A stretch of DNA of 64,000 nt from Akkermansia muciniphila. Its GTDB lineage: Bacteria > Verrucomicrobiota > Verrucomicrobiia > Verrucomicrobiales > Verrucomicrobiaceae. The position numbers and the translations under genes are program-made. The notes beneath the pieces were generated by a model. It saw only the letters and a program-made list of their open reading frames with translations, ran no database searches and was not told the DNA's origin. Below, one piece after another: positions 9,242 to 19,428 of this stretch (its first letter is position 1; each line of letters begins with the position of its first letter). The stretch covers positions 1 through 64,000 of the forward strand of contig CAMCWM010000005.1 of the NCBI GenBank assembly GCA_945882215.1. Reading direction: 5' to 3'.

Positions 9242-11298
9242 AGTTCTCTGTTTCCAGTTCGCTGTTCGCAGTTTTGCTCGCCACCTTGCTTGGCGGGGCG
9301 CTGTATGCGGCCGATTTCCCGCCTTACGACGGCACGAAGGAGCGCGAGGCGTTTTGGGGCTTCTACAACAAGAAGGTGCTGGAGGGTTTGCAGAGCCAGG
9401 AGAAGGATCTTCCGACTCAAATCGCCAAAGAGGCCGACGTGGTCAAAAAAACCGAGCTGGAGGCCGAACTGGTCAAAGTGCGCGAGCGGTTGAAGAAACC
9501 GGAGTACTTCACCTTTGCGAAGCCGGAGGACATTCCGACTGATTTGAAGTGGGAGGACGGCATGAACGAGCCGGAGATCGGTGATGCGAACGCGAAGAAG
9601 GGCGGCACAATTCGGGATTACATCCTCTCCTTCCCGGCCACGCTGCGTGTGCTCGGTGAGAACAGCAACGGCTCCTTCCGCGGCTATCAATACGACGACG
9701 TGGAAATGTCGCTGATCAATCTGCATCCCGAAACAGGCCGCGTGATCCCGTGCGTGGCGAAGCAGTGGGCCGTCTCGCCAGACAACCGCACCGTTTACTT
9801 CCGCATCGACCCGGACGCGACCTTCTCCGACGGCACGCCCATCGAGGCGGATGATTTCTTCAACCACTTCTACATGCAGCTCAGCGAGTATCCGAAGAAC
9901 CCCTTCGGCAACGAGTGGTATGGCACAAACTACTCAAACATCGCCCGCTACGACGCCCGCACGCTGTCCATCACGCTCACGGATCCAAAGCCACTCGCGC
10001 CGTATTATGTGAGCACCTCGCCGATGTCACGGCACTTCTACCGCGAGTTCGGGCCGGATTTTGAGCAGCGCTATCAATGGCGCTGCCGCCCGAGCGCCGG
10101 ACCGTATGTGATTCACGAGGAGGACATCCAGTTCGGCCGCAGCGTGACGTTATCACGCGTGAAGAACTGGTGGGCGCGGGACAAGAAATTCTACAAGCAC
10201 CGCTTCAACGTGGACCGCATCGTGTATCGCGTGATTCGCCTCCAGGACAAGGTGCTGGAACTCTTCCGCCAGGGCGAGCTCGACGTGGAGCAGCTCATGA
10301 TGGGCATCCCGGAGTACTGGTATGAGAAGCTGGAGATTCCCGAAGTTCACAAAGGCTACATCCACAAGACGAAGTTCTACAACATCTGGCCCGGATCCCA
10401 CGCCGGCCTGTGGCTGAACTGCGCCGTGCCGCCGCTGAACAACAAGGACGTGCGCCTCGGCCTCAGCTACGCCACGAACTACCAAAAAGTCATCGACTTC
10501 GACCTGCGTGGCGATTTCCAGCGACTGAACACTTTCAGCGAAGGCTTCCCGCTCATCGGCGATCCACCGCTCAAAGCGCGGCCCTTCGATGTGCAGCTCG
10601 CCCGCGAGCATTTTGCCAAGGCGGGCTACACGAAGCTCGGCAACGACGGCGTTCTCGTGAACGACAAAGGCGAACGCCTCACCGTGACGATCCTGCATCG
10701 CAAGACCGAGATCGTGCAGAAGGTCATGCAGCGTCTCAAGGAAGAGGCAATCAAAGCCGGCCTCGAATACAAGCTCGAAGGTCTCGAAAGCACGTCCTAC
10801 TTCCAAAAAGCCACGCAGAAGAAACATCAAGCCGCGTCGGTGGCCTTCAGCGTCACGCCGCCGATTCCCGATCACTACCAGGCTTGGCACTCAAAGGACG
10901 CTTTCATGGAAGATGGCAAGACACCGAAGCCGAACACCAACAACCTCACCAGCTTCGCCGATCCGCGCATGGACAAATTCTGCGAGGACGAGCGCCGCGC
11001 GACGACGATTGAGGAGATTCGCCAGGCATCATGGGGTGCGGATCAGATCATTCATGACGAAGCGGCCTGGATTCCCGGCTACGAGCAGAACTATTACCGC
11101 GTGGCCTACTGGCGCTGGGTGAAGTGGCCGGAAAAGACATTCAACGTCGCCGTGAGCGAGCTGCCGATGTCGAATCACCTCCACTGGATCGACGAAGACG
11201 TGAAACGTGAAACCGAGGCTGCGATCCGCAGCGGAAAGACCTTCCCCGAGACCGACCAGGTCTTCGATCACAACCTCAAATCAGGAGGAACCAAGTGA
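9238..11298 (+). CDS. yejA: Extracellular peptide-binding protein, family 5 (YejA type)
   Basis: Periplasmic solute-binding protein that delivers peptides to the YejBE permease. The 686-residue protein starts with a signal peptide ending in ALYAA at about residue 22 and has the SBP_bac_5 pattern ([29 protein letters not shown] is typical of the family; it lies near residues 175-205). The long tail with [13 protein letters not shown] fits the YejA branch. An unusual charged, probably helical segment of about 60 residues follows the signal peptide. The start codon overlaps the yejE stop by 4 bp. Confidence 0.9.
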   Translation: MKFSVSSSLFAVLLATLLGGALYAADFPPYDGTKEREAFWGFYNKKVLEGLQSQEKDLPTQIAKEADVVKKTELEAELVKVRERLKKPEYFTFAKPEDIPTDLKWEDGMNEPEIGDANAKKGGTIRDYILSFPATLRVLGENSNGSFRGYQYDDVEMSLINLHPETGRVIPCVAKQWAVSPDNRTVYFRIDPDATFSDGTPIEADDFFNHFYMQLSEYPKNPFGNEWYGTNYSNIARYDARTLSITLTDPKPLAPYYVSTSPMSRHFYREFGPDFEQRYQWRCRPSAGPYVIHEEDIQFGRSVTLSRVKNWWARDKKFYKHRFNVDRIVYRVIRLQDKVLELFRQGELDVEQLMMGIPEYWYEKLEIPEVHKGYIHKTKFYNIWPGSHAGLWLNCAVPPLNNKDVRLGLSYATNYQKVIDFDLRGDFQRLNTFSEGFPLIGDPPLKARPFDVQLAREHFAKAGYTKLGNDGVLVNDKGERLTVTILHRKTEIVQKVMQRLKEEAIKAGLEYKLEGLESTSYFQKATQKKHQAASVAFSVTPPIPDHYQAWHSKDAFMEDGKTPKPNTNNLTSFADPRMDKFCEDERRATTIEEIRQASWGADQIIHDEAAWIPGYEQNYYRVAYWRWVKWPEKTFNVAVSELPMSNHLHWIDEDVKRETEAAIRSGKTFPETDQVFDHNLKSGGTK

Positions 11299-12293
11299 TG
11301 GCGGCACCCCTGCTCGAAGTTCGCAATCTGCGTGTCGGTTTCCAGACCGACAACGGCCTGCTCACGGCCGTGGATGATGTTGATTTCACGCTCGAAGCCG
11401 GCAAGACGCTCGGCGTGGTCGGTGAGAGCGGCTGCGGCAAAAGCGTGACCGCGATGAGCCTCATGCGCCTGCTGCCACAGCCTTCGGGACGCATCCTCGG
11501 TGGCGAAGTGCTGCTCGAAGGCCGCGATTTGACGAAACTGCCCATCGAAGAGATGCGGAAGATTCGCGGCAACGACATCGCGATGATTTTCCAGGAGCCA
11601 ATGACCGCGCTGAACCCCGTGCTGCGTGTCGGGAAGCAAATCATTGAGGCAATTCAGCTCCACGAGCCCATGTCGCCCGACAAAGCGCTCAAGCGTGCCG
11701 TCGAACTCATGGAATGGGTTGGCATTCCCGCGCCCGATCAACGCGTGAACGAGTATCCCCATCAGCTCAGCGGCGGCATGCGCCAGCGTGTGATGATCGC
11801 CATGGCGCTCTCCTGCCATCCGAAGGTGCTCATCGCCGACGAACCGACCACCGCGCTCGATGTGACCGTGCAGGCGCAGATTCTCGATCTGCTCAAACGT
11901 CTCCAACGCGAAACCGGCATGGCCGTCATCCTCATCACGCACGATCTCGGTGTCATCGCCGAAGTCTGCGACGACGTCGCCGTCATGTATGCCGGGCGCA
12001 TCGCCGAGCGCGGCCCGGTGCATGAGATCTTTGCCAAACCATTGCACCCCTACACGCAGGGCCTCATCCGCTGCCTGCCGAAGCTCGATCACCCGCCAAA
12101 GACCGATCTCCCCGTCATCCCCGGCATGGTCCCCAGCCTCCGCGACATGCCCGCTGGCTGCCGCTTTGCTTCCCGCTGCCCGAACAAGCACGACGACAGC
12201 GTTTTGAACACCCGCCAGCCTTGGAAAGACTGTGGCAGCGGCCACGGCGTCGAAGCCTGCGCGTGTTTTGCCTCTCAATTGTCCGTGTCATGA
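11298..12293 (+). CDS. oppD: Peptide ABC transporter ATP-binding protein, OppD type
   Basis: First ATPase of the importer, 331 residues. Walker [11 protein letters not shown], signature LSGGMRQRV, Walker [13 protein letters not shown] and switch His in ILITHDL are all present. The C-terminal oligopeptide-transport extension has the Cys-containing CRFASRCP motif seen in OppD/DppD, which can carry an iron-sulfur cluster. A strong ribosome site AGGAGG at 11283-11288 decides the ATG at 11298, which overlaps the yejA stop. Confidence 0.93.
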   Translation: MAAPLLEVRNLRVGFQTDNGLLTAVDDVDFTLEAGKTLGVVGESGCGKSVTAMSLMRLLPQPSGRILGGEVLLEGRDLTKLPIEEMRKIRGNDIAMIFQEPMTALNPVLRVGKQIIEAIQLHEPMSPDKALKRAVELMEWVGIPAPDQRVNEYPHQLSGGMRQRVMIAMALSCHPKVLIADEPTTALDVTVQAQILDLLKRLQRETGMAVILITHDLGVIAEVCDDVAVMYAGRIAERGPVHEIFAKPLHPYTQGLIRCLPKLDHPPKTDLPVIPGMVPSLRDMPAGCRFASRCPNKHDDSVLNTRQPWKDCGSGHGVEACACFASQLSVS

Positions 12294-13258
12294 GCCTCCT
12301 CACCGTCCAGAACCTCAAGATGCACTTCCCGGTGCGCGGCGGCGTGTTTTACACGAAGAAGGCGACTTGCAAGGCCGTGGATGGCGTGAGCTTTGATCTC
12401 CAGCCTGGCGAAACGCTCGGCCTCGTCGGCGAAAGCGGCTGCGGGAAGTCAACAGTGGCCAAATCGGTCGTGCGATTGCTCAAACCAACGGCTGGCATCG
12501 TGAACTTCAACGGCCACGACATCTCCACGCAGTCGCAGAGCCAGTTGCGCACGCTTCGCCGTGAAATGCAGATGGTCTTCCAAGATCCCGCCGAGTCGTT
12601 GAACCCGCGCCACACCATCGGGCAGATCTTGGAGGAGCCGTTCATCATTCAAAAAATGGGCACGCGCGCCGAACGCGGCGAATGGGCCGCTGAGCTGCTC
12701 AAACGTGTCGGTTTGCCGGCGGATGCGCTGCATCGCTACTCCTTCGAGTTCAGCGGCGGTCAACGTCAGCGCATCGGCATCGCCCGGGCGCTCGCCTTGA
12801 AGCCGAAACTCATCGTGTGCGACGAACCCGTCTCCGCGCTCGACGTTTCCGTGCAGGCACAAGTCTTGAACCTCCTGCTGGAGCTTCAGCGAGACTTCGG
12901 CCTCGCCTACCTCTTCATCGCGCATGATTTGAGTGTCGTGCAGCACATGAGTGATCGCGTCGCCGTCATGTATCTCGGCAAGATCGTCGAAATCGCCCCT
13001 GCAGCCGAGCTTTATAAGAATCCACGCCACGCCTACACCAAGGCGCTGCTCGACGCGATTCCCATCGCGGACCCGACGAAGCGTCGCGAGCGGAAACTCC
13101 TGCGCGGCGATGTCCCTTCACCGATCAACCCGCCTGCGGGCTGTGCGTTCGGCCATCGCATGAAGCATCCGAAGTGGGAACAGAGCGTGAACATGGATCT
13201 CACGCTCAAGGAAATCGCGCCGGTCCATTTCGTGCAGCCGTGTCCGTGCTGCACATGA
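12290..13258 (+). CDS. oppF: Peptide ABC transporter ATP-binding protein, OppF type
   Basis: Second ATPase of the importer, 322 residues. Walker [10 protein letters not shown], signature [15 protein letters not shown], Walker [13 protein letters not shown] and H-loop FIAHDLSVV are intact. The C-terminal tail has the oligo_HPY pattern ([15 protein letters not shown]). The open frame extends to 12221, but the ATG at 12290 overlaps the oppD stop by 4 bp (ATGA) and matches the usual family start. It closes the operon and is followed by two small hairpins before the convergent symporter gene. Confidence 0.93.
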   Translation: MSLLTVQNLKMHFPVRGGVFYTKKATCKAVDGVSFDLQPGETLGLVGESGCGKSTVAKSVVRLLKPTAGIVNFNGHDISTQSQSQLRTLRREMQMVFQDPAESLNPRHTIGQILEEPFIIQKMGTRAERGEWAAELLKRVGLPADALHRYSFEFSGGQRQRIGIARALALKPKLIVCDEPVSALDVSVQAQVLNLLLELQRDFGLAYLFIAHDLSVVQHMSDRVAVMYLGKIVEIAPAAELYKNPRHAYTKALLDAIPIADPTKRRERKLLRGDVPSPINPPAGCAFGHRMKHPKWEQSVNMDLTLKEIAPVHFVQPCPCCT

Positions 13259-13263
13259 CGTAA

Positions 13264-13317
13264 CTTCGATTGCTAATCGAAGCCAAGCGTCACCAGAAAT
13301 TCGACTGCCAGTCGAAT
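13264..13317. terminator. Pair of related short hairpins between convergent oppF and actP
   Basis: Two perfect hairpins sit side by side: CTTCGATT-GCT-AATCGAAG at 13264-13282 and ATTCGACT-GCC-AGTCGAAT at 13299-13317. They follow one pattern, TTCGAYT-GCY-ARTCGAA. No U-tract follows, so a classical intrinsic terminator is not shown; they may serve both convergent genes or be copies of a small repeat. Confidence 0.5.
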
Positions 13318-13324
13318 CTACTCA

Positions 13325-14935
13325 TCAATGCGCCGTCGCCTTCTCGGAGCCGAGACCGGTGTGGGCGCGGACCTTGAGTTCGGCGAATTTAGCTTCGGCT
13401 TCGGGCTCCCGCTTCATCAAGGAACCGATGATGGCGGCAAAGAAGCCGAGGGGGATGCTCAAGATGCCGGGATTGGTGAGCGGGAAGATGGCGTTCGCCT
13501 GAATGAGGTGGCGTTTGGCGGCGACGACTTCGGGGCCGTCGATGCCCATGATGCTGGGGCTGAGGATGATCAGCACGATGCTGCTCACGAGGCCGACGGC
13601 GAGACCGGCGACGGCTCCCGTGGTGCTGAATTTCTTCCAGAAGATGCTCAGCACGATGACGGGCAGGTTGGCACTGGCTGCGACAGCAAACGCGAGGCCA
13701 ACGAGGAAGGCGACGTTGACGTTTTGCAGTTTGATGGCGAGGAAAATCGAAATGGCACCCACAACAAAAGCGGTGATGCGGGCGACTTTCACTTCCTGGC
13801 CGGGACGGTTTTCTTTGCCGTGATGGAGCACGTTGGAGTAGAAATCGTGCGCAAAAGAAGCGCTGGCGCTGATGGTGAGGCCGGCGACGACGGCGAGGAT
13901 GGTGGCAAAGGCCACGGCGCTGATGAAGGCGAAGAAAATCGGCCCGCCGAGGGCTTCCGCGAGCTGCGGAGCGGCCATGTTGTCGGTAACGATGTTCGTG
14001 GGCGTGAGAATGGTGGCAGCGCCGAAGCCGAGGAAGGTGGTGAGGATGTAGAACGTGCCGATGATGACCATGGCCCACACCACGGAGACGCGGGCGGTCT
14101 TGGCGTCGGGCACGGTGTAAAAGCGTACGAGGATGTGTGGCAGTCCGGCGGTGCCGAAGACCAACGCAAGGCCGAGGGAGATGAGATCGAGCGGTCCCCA
14201 GCCGTTGGTGACATCGGCACCGAATTTCATGCCAGGTTCGAGGAAATTCTTGGTCACTTGGACGCCCGATTTGTCGGTGTAGGTGAGGTTGGCGATGGCC
14301 TCGAAGAACGTGGTGAAGCTGTAGTCGAAGTGCTTCATCACCAAGATGCTCAGGAAAATCGTGCCCGTCATGAGCAGGATCGCCTTGATGATCTGCACCC
14401 AAGTGGTGGCCAACATGCCACCGAAGACGACGTACACGACCATCAGTACGCCGACGCCGATGATCGCCCACTCGGTGCTGATCCACGGCAGGTCTTTGAG
14501 CAGCAGCTTGACCAGCGTGCCCGCGCCGATCATCTGCGCGACCATGTAGAAGGTGGAGACGGTGATCGTGCTCAGCGAGGCCATCGCACGCACAGGCCGC
14601 GGCGTGAGGCGGTAGGCCAAAAGGTCGGCCATGGTGTATTTGCCCGCGTTGCGCAGCGGTTCGGCAACGACGATGAGCACCGTCAGATAAGCCACGAGCC
14701 AACCGACGGAGTACATGAAGCCGTCGTAGCCGAAAAAGGCGATCATCCCGGAAATGCCGAGGAAACTGGCCGCGCTCATGTAATCACCCGCCACGGCGAG
14801 TCCGTTCTGCCAGCCGGTGATGCTGCGGCCCGCAGCGAAGTACGCGCTGGCTCCGGTGTTCTTTTTGGCAGCCCAAACAGTGATACCGAGCGTCGCGACG
14901 ACGAAGGCGAGAAACATCCAAACAGCGATGGTCAT
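13325..14935 (-). CDS. actP: Sodium:solute symporter family protein, ActP-like (acetate permease)
   Basis: Twelve- to thirteen-helix SSS-family carrier of 536 residues, close to the length of E. coli ActP. The N terminus (FAAGRSITGWQNGLAVAGDYMSAASFLGISG, near residues 33-64) is the well-known ActP/SSS core around helices 1-2, and PHILVRFYTVPDAKTAR is typical of acetate permeases. It follows a DUF485 gene on the same strand, the usual yjcH-actP pairing. Likely substrate is acetate or another short carboxylate taken up with sodium; substrate is inferred from family and neighbour only. Confidence 0.88.
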   Translation of the reverse strand: MTIAVWMFLAFVVATLGITVWAAKKNTGASAYFAAGRSITGWQNGLAVAGDYMSAASFLGISGMIAFFGYDGFMYSVGWLVAYLTVLIVVAEPLRNAGKYTMADLLAYRLTPRPVRAMASLSTITVSTFYMVAQMIGAGTLVKLLLKDLPWISTEWAIIGVGVLMVVYVVFGGMLATTWVQIIKAILLMTGTIFLSILVMKHFDYSFTTFFEAIANLTYTDKSGVQVTKNFLEPGMKFGADVTNGWGPLDLISLGLALVFGTAGLPHILVRFYTVPDAKTARVSVVWAMVIIGTFYILTTFLGFGAATILTPTNIVTDNMAAPQLAEALGGPIFFAFISAVAFATILAVVAGLTISASASFAHDFYSNVLHHGKENRPGQEVKVARITAFVVGAISIFLAIKLQNVNVAFLVGLAFAVAASANLPVIVLSIFWKKFSTTGAVAGLAVGLVSSIVLIILSPSIMGIDGPEVVAAKRHLIQANAIFPLTNPGILSIPLGFFAAIIGSLMKREPEAEAKFAELKVRAHTGLGSEKATAH

Positions 14936-14951
14936 AGGGGAAAGAAAGTCA

Positions 14952-14996
14952 GGTCAAGGGGTCAAGAGATGGTCAAGACGGTCAAAAAGCGGTCAA
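14952..14996. repeat. Five GGTCAA direct repeats in the gap between the DUF485 gene and actP
   Basis: GGTCAA occurs at 14952, 14960, 14971, 14980 and 14991, spaced 8, 11, 9 and 11 bp. The run fills the 57-bp gap between the two genes and touches the last codon of the DUF485 gene. On the message (minus strand) it reads as five TTGACC units just before the actP start. Confidence 0.7.
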
Positions 14997-15298
14997 TGAC
15001 CGTGGACGATGGCAGCAGCTTCGATGTCCCACTGGGCTGCTTTGCGGGTGTAGATGAAGGCCAGCGCCCAGGCCATGAAGAATTGCGACAGGGCGAAAAG
15101 GTAGGCCCAGTTCAGGCGGCCCAGCACTTCCTGTTTCATCATCTCCGGGAAATAACCCACCAGCACCGGCAGCGCGAAGTAATAGACCACGAAGAAGATC
15201 GTGGAGCCGATGATGAAACGCGATTTGCGGGCCAGCAGCGCACGGAATTCCGGCTTCGCCTCCAGTTGTGCCCAGTTCACAGGTGATTTTTCGCTCAT
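14993..15298 (-). CDS. DUF485 family small membrane protein (YjcH-like)
   Basis: Small inner membrane protein of 101 residues that commonly precedes actP. Two hydrophobic helices are visible (FIIGSTIFFVVYYFALPVLVG and LFALSQFFMAWALAFIY), matching DUF485. The ATG at 15298 is preferred over one 13 codons earlier because the family begins close to the first helix. It is probably needed for or regulates the linked symporter; that role is inferred. Confidence 0.85.
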   Translation of the reverse strand: MSEKSPVNWAQLEAKPEFRALLARKSRFIIGSTIFFVVYYFALPVLVGYFPEMMKQEVLGRLNWAYLFALSQFFMAWALAFIYTRKAAQWDIEAAAIVHGH

Positions 15299-15382
15299 AG
15301 TGGGCGCGAGGTTAGGAAGTAGGCTCCGGTTTGGCAAGACCTAGCGTCCAAACAGACGGGAATTCTTTCCCGGTCTGACGCT

Positions 15383-16297
15383 TCACTCAAACGCACTCGT
15401 CACGGGTTTGCCGTCGAATTCCGTAGGCAGGGGAACATCCAGCAGCCAGAGCGCCGTGGCGGCGGTGTCGTAGGTGGTGACCTTGTCGGTGATGGTGAAG
15501 TTTTTCTTCACGCCTTTGCCCCAGGCCACCCAGGGGATGATCATATCGTCTGGAATGTCCAGGCCATGCGTCTTGTCGTGGCCGCCGTGGTCGGCGGAGA
15601 CAAGCATGACACTGGAATCGGCGATGCCCGCGTCTTTGATGGCCTGCCAGACCTGCCAGAGCGCTTGGTCGGTCACTTTCAGCGCTTCTTTTTGTTGAGG
15701 TGATCCCCAGCCGTCTTTGTGACCGGCGGTGTCGATGTCGGCAAAGTGAATGAACGCGAGGCGCGGTTTGTTTTCCTTGAGCCAAGCGACGGCCTGCTTC
15801 GCCACCATCTGCGAGGGCTTTTTGTCCTTCTCGACCTCCTGTCCGCCTGCGATCGGAGCCGCTGACTGCGGACCGCCAAAATCGAAGACGTCGAGCGAAC
15901 CTTTCAGCCACAGGTGTCGGAATTTCATCTTGCCGACGAACATGGCGGAAACCGCGTTGGGATCAGCCGCACGAAGCAAAGAAAAGACCGTGGGCACCTT
16001 CACGAATCCCTTGATCGGGGTGTAGCCGTTCCACAGAATCTTGTGCTTGTCCGGGCCGACGCCGGTGAGCATGGAGGTGTGCGAGGGCAGCGTGATCGAG
16101 GGGAAAATCGTGCTCGCCTGCCATGTCACCGCGCCTTCGGCGGCGATTTTTTTCAACGTGGGTGCCTCGCTTTCGGCGATGACGGCAGGTTTAGCGCCAT
16201 CCAGGCTGATGATGAAAACATGCTCGGCACGCGGTGCCGCAAAGGCGCTGAAACTGAATGTGGCTGCGGCAATGAAAAGGCGGGGAATGAAACGCAT
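15383..16297 (-). CDS. Alkaline phosphatase family protein (type I phosphodiesterase/nucleotide pyrophosphatase)
   Basis: Exported metal-dependent phosphodiesterase/phosphatase, 304 residues from the ATG at 16297, which gives a clean signal peptide ending in AFA. Motifs of the superfamily are visible: IISLDGAKPAVI with the first metal Asp, the nucleophile Thr in FPSITLPSHTSMLTG, then HFADIDTAGHKDG and VSADHGGHDKTHG with the remaining metal ligands. The open frame extends much further upstream but without family similarity. It is divergent from the SLC13 gene, with 118 bp between. Confidence 0.85.
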   Translation of the reverse strand: MRFIPRLFIAAATFSFSAFAAPRAEHVFIISLDGAKPAVIAESEAPTLKKIAAEGAVTWQASTIFPSITLPSHTSMLTGVGPDKHKILWNGYTPIKGFVKVPTVFSLLRAADPNAVSAMFVGKMKFRHLWLKGSLDVFDFGGPQSAAPIAGGQEVEKDKKPSQMVAKQAVAWLKENKPRLAFIHFADIDTAGHKDGWGSPQQKEALKVTDQALWQVWQAIKDAGIADSSVMLVSADHGGHDKTHGLDIPDDMIIPWVAWGKGVKKNFTITDKVTTYDTAATALWLLDVPLPTEFDGKPVTSAFE

Positions 16298-16415
16298 GAA
16301 GGTAGGGCGCGAAATAACGCATTCCGCTGTGAGATGCTTCCAAAACATCACGCCAATCTTTTTTGTCGTGGCTTGTTCCTTGAGCCGTGCATTTCCCTGC
16401 GCCAATGATGCTGCA

Positions 16416-18179
16416 ATGGATCCTTGGATCGTCATCGGGCTGCTCGTCGTCGCCGTCATCGCCTTCTCCACCGAAAAAATTTCCGTGGATCTGGTGACGT
16501 TGACAATGCTGTGCGTGCTGGTGCTGTGCGGCATCCTGACGGCGGAGCAGGCCTTTGCCGGCTTTGGGAATCGCGTGATCATTCTGCTGGCGGCGATTTT
16601 TGTGATCGGTGCCGCGTTGCGTGAGACTGGGGTGCTGGACCTGATGGGAGGGGTGCTGGCGCAGACCTTCGGCACGCAGCCGAGAAGGCTGATGGCCTTC
16701 ATGATGGCGGTTGTGGGCGGTGTGTCTGCCTTCATGAACAACACCACCGTCACTGCAGTGTTCGTGGGGCCGGTCATGGGCCTGGCGCGCAAGCTGCGCA
16801 TTCCGCCGTCACGTCTGCTCATGCCACTGGCCTTTGCCTCGCTGCTGGGCGGCACCTGCACGCTGATCGGCACCTCCACGAATGTTGCAGTGAGTGGCGC
16901 GATCACGAAGCTGGGCCTGCCGCCGTTTCGGATGTTTGAGTTCACCTTGGTTGGTTTGGTGATCTTGCTCACGGGCATCCTCTACATGGTTTTCATTGGC
17001 GCACGCCTGGTGCCGGAGCGTGACGCCGCCACTGCCGCGAGTGGAGATGCCATGCGTGAGTACCTCGCAGAGGTGGTCGTCCTGCCGAATTCACCGCTCA
17101 TCGGGCAGGCGGCCTTCGATTCGGATTTTTCCGCCCTGGAATTTCAGGTGATCAAGATCCAGCGTGACGACCAACCACTCGATGCGGGGCCAAACCTCCG
17201 CTTTGAGGAAGGCGATGTCGTGCTCGTGGCCGGCAAAGTCGAGAACTTGATCAAGGTAAAGAAGATCGAAGGCATTGACATTCTTGAGGATGTCACGCTG
17301 CGTAGCTCAGGCATCGACATGCGGGATGCGCAAGTCGCTGAGGTCGTGCTCACGCCGCGCTCCGGCTTCGTGGGCCGCTCCCTGCGCGAGAACAAATTCC
17401 GTCAGCGCACAGGCCTCTCCGTGCTCGCTCTCATGCGTGGTGATCGCAGGCTGATGCACCACATGGCGGACGAAAAACTTCATGCCGGTGACGTGCTGCT
17501 GCTCCAAGGACCCAGCGAACGCTTCCGCGCTTTCGAGGAAGGCAGCGAGATGATCGTCATCACCCAGCATCAGTTCAGCTCGGAGACACGGAAGCGCGGC
17601 TTCATGCTGCTCGGTTCATTCATGCTCGCCGTGCTTGTCAGCAGTCTCGAGTGGGTGCCGGCGACCATTGCCTTTGTCATCGTGGCGCTGCTGGCGGTGT
17701 TCACGCGTTGCATCAAATTGGAGAACGCGTACGCCAACATCGACTGGCGGCTGCTGATCCTCATTGGCGGCATGATGGCCTTTGGCGAGGCGATGCAAAG
17801 CTCTGGTGCCGCAGCCATGATCGCCAATGCCATCACCGGGTTGCTACAACCGTGGGGCGTCTTCGCTGTGTTCACAGGCTTCTGCGTGCTCACCATCCTG
17901 CTCACGCAACCGATGTCGAACGCGGCGGCGGCGCTCGTGGTGCTGCCCGTCGCCATGCAGGCAGCCGCCGGGATGGGAGCCAGTCAGCGTGCCTTCGCCA
18001 TCGGCGTGATGCTCAGTGCCTCCGCCTCCGTGCTCACGCCCTTCGAGCCCAGTTGCATCCTCGTCTATGGCCCTGGCAAATATCGCTTCGCCGACTTCAT
18101 CAAGGTGGGCGGCGGCCTCACCTTTGTCATGCTCCTCGTGGTGCTGACCATGGTACCGCTGTTCTGGCCACTGAAGTGA
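16416..18179 (+). CDS. SLC13/DASS family permease with two RCK_C (TrkA-C) domains
   Basis: Anion symporter of 587 residues. N-terminal helices contain NNTTVTAVFVGPVM and the GGTCTLIGTSTNVAVSG motif (SNT signature). Between the two membrane halves a cytosolic region of about 200 residues holds two TrkA-C-like domains (residues about 205-385), as in SLC13 permeases annotated as sulfate or phosphate carriers. The second half repeats the motif in TQPMSNAAAALVVLP. The start at 16416 is chosen because the protein then begins at the first helix; the frame is open to 16041. Substrate cannot be set from sequence. Confidence 0.88.
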   Translation: MDPWIVIGLLVVAVIAFSTEKISVDLVTLTMLCVLVLCGILTAEQAFAGFGNRVIILLAAIFVIGAALRETGVLDLMGGVLAQTFGTQPRRLMAFMMAVVGGVSAFMNNTTVTAVFVGPVMGLARKLRIPPSRLLMPLAFASLLGGTCTLIGTSTNVAVSGAITKLGLPPFRMFEFTLVGLVILLTGILYMVFIGARLVPERDAATAASGDAMREYLAEVVVLPNSPLIGQAAFDSDFSALEFQVIKIQRDDQPLDAGPNLRFEEGDVVLVAGKVENLIKVKKIEGIDILEDVTLRSSGIDMRDAQVAEVVLTPRSGFVGRSLRENKFRQRTGLSVLALMRGDRRLMHHMADEKLHAGDVLLLQGPSERFRAFEEGSEMIVITQHQFSSETRKRGFMLLGSFMLAVLVSSLEWVPATIAFVIVALLAVFTRCIKLENAYANIDWRLLILIGGMMAFGEAMQSSGAAAMIANAITGLLQPWGVFAVFTGFCVLTILLTQPMSNAAAALVVLPVAMQAAAGMGASQRAFAIGVMLSASASVLTPFEPSCILVYGPGKYRFADFIKVGGGLTFVMLLVVLTMVPLFWPLK

Positions 18180-18401
18180 CGGTTCTCCAGTTCAAAGTCA
18201 GGGAAAACCGGAGTTGTTCCCAACTCTTATGACTGGTGGATATCTATTTGGCTGAATACTCATATCCGTAAGGACTGCGAACAAGCCTAACAACCGCGTT
18301 CTGCCCTGCAACGGCAAGGGTTCCACAGGCAGTTGGGCTGTGAATGGATCCGGCATGAATTGTGAGCGGACTCCAACAACTCGGGTTGTTCGCGTTTGCT
18401 C

Positions 18402-19133
18402 TCAACCTGGGCGGGTTTGTTCGCCCACCTGTTCACGAGTTGTTCGCAGGAGTTCGTGAAGGGTGGGCTGGTCGAGCGCGGCTTGGGCTGCTTGTACCTC
18501 GGCGTCTTTTTTGCTGCGGCCGCTGCCACGTCCAAGCAGGGTTCCTTGCCAGGAGACGGTGGCGAGGAAATTCTTGGCGTGATCAGGTCCATCCTCCGCG
18601 ATGATCTCGTAGAGTGGTGGTGCAGTGCCGACAGATTGTATCATTTCTTGAAGCTGGCCTTTGGGATTGATGTCCAGCGGGCCGTGATGCAGCGCAGCGA
18701 GATCCTCGGCAAAGAGATGTGTGGCAAAGCGCTGTGCTGCGTCGTTGCCCGCATCGAGGTGAACGGCCCCGGCGATGGCTTCCAGGGCATCCGCGAGCGT
18801 GGAGTCACGATTGCGGCCACCATTGGCCTCTTCGCCACGGCCCATGCGCAAATGGGAGCCGAGTCCGATGCGGCGTGCGATGCGTGCGAGCGCCTTGGTG
18901 GAGACCAGTTGCGCACGTGCCTTCGTGAGGACGCCTTCATCGGCCTGTGGCAGTCGTTGGAAGAGCAGATGGGAAAGAGTGAGCTGCAACACGGCATCGC
19001 CCAGGAATTCGAGGCGCTGGTTGTCGGCTTGTGCCCGCTGTGCCTCATAGCCGACACTGCCGTGCGTGAGCGCGAGCTGGAGCAGCGCGGGATTGCGAAA
19101 AGTGTGACCGAGAATGGTTTCCAGCGTGTCCAT
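18402..19133 (-). CDS. rnc: Ribonuclease III
   Basis: Double-strand-specific endoribonuclease for rRNA and mRNA processing, 243 residues. The RNase III signature NQRLEFLGDAVLQL lies near residues 38-51 and the second acidic site in TLADALEAIAGAV. The C-terminal dsRNA-binding domain follows (NPKGQLQEMIQS to KDAEVQAAQAALDQ). The position usually Glu in the signature (E38 of E. coli) is Gln here; the residues equivalent to E41, D45, D114 and E117 are kept. The gene lies 50 bp downstream of tRNA-His on the same strand. Confidence 0.95.
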   Translation of the reverse strand: MDTLETILGHTFRNPALLQLALTHGSVGYEAQRAQADNQRLEFLGDAVLQLTLSHLLFQRLPQADEGVLTKARAQLVSTKALARIARRIGLGSHLRMGRGEEANGGRNRDSTLADALEAIAGAVHLDAGNDAAQRFATHLFAEDLAALHHGPLDINPKGQLQEMIQSVGTAPPLYEIIAEDGPDHAKNFLATVSWQGTLLGRGSGRSKKDAEVQAAQAALDQPTLHELLRTTREQVGEQTRPG

Positions 19134-19183
19134 GCGTGGCGGCGATCAAAGCCGCTGGAACAGCTGCGCTCCAGTGAAAAAAT

Positions 19184-19259
19184 TGGGGTGACCGACGGGA
19201 TTCGAACCCGCAACAACCAGAATCACAATCTGGGGCTCTACCGTTGAACTACGGCCACC
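19184..19259 (-). tRNA. tRNA-His (GTG)
   Basis: Minus-strand cloverleaf with acceptor stem GTGGCCG/CGGTCAC, an encoded extra G at position -1 (19259) opposite C73, D-arm, anticodon stem CCAGA/TCTGG around the loop TTGTGAT giving anticodon GTG, and the T-loop TTCGAAT. The G-1:C73 pair is the histidine identity element. A CCA end is encoded (19186-19184). Confidence 0.95.
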
Positions 19260-19428
19260 ATCTCAATCGAGAGTGTGCGGATAGTAGCCGGTCGGGGAGG
19301 TTGCGCCAGCGAAAATTCATGGCTGGACGGTCCGGCACCGTCATGACCCAATGTTACCGAAAAGTCAGTGAGTGAATCGTCACTGCGAAGGTTTTGATCG
19401 AAGGGTTGTCGCATCGCAACTTTGAGTC

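Noticed and set aside
13328-15286. Plus-strand ORF of 652 codons opposite actP and the DUF485 gene
   Set aside because: Asp/Glu/Gly-rich shadow of two recognisable membrane protein genes on the minus strand.
18285-18338. GCCTAAC ... GTTGGGC pair between the SLC13 gene and rnc, like a short attC
   Set aside because: Only 54 bp long with weak inner pairing, and no cassette ORF on either side fits; chance is likely.
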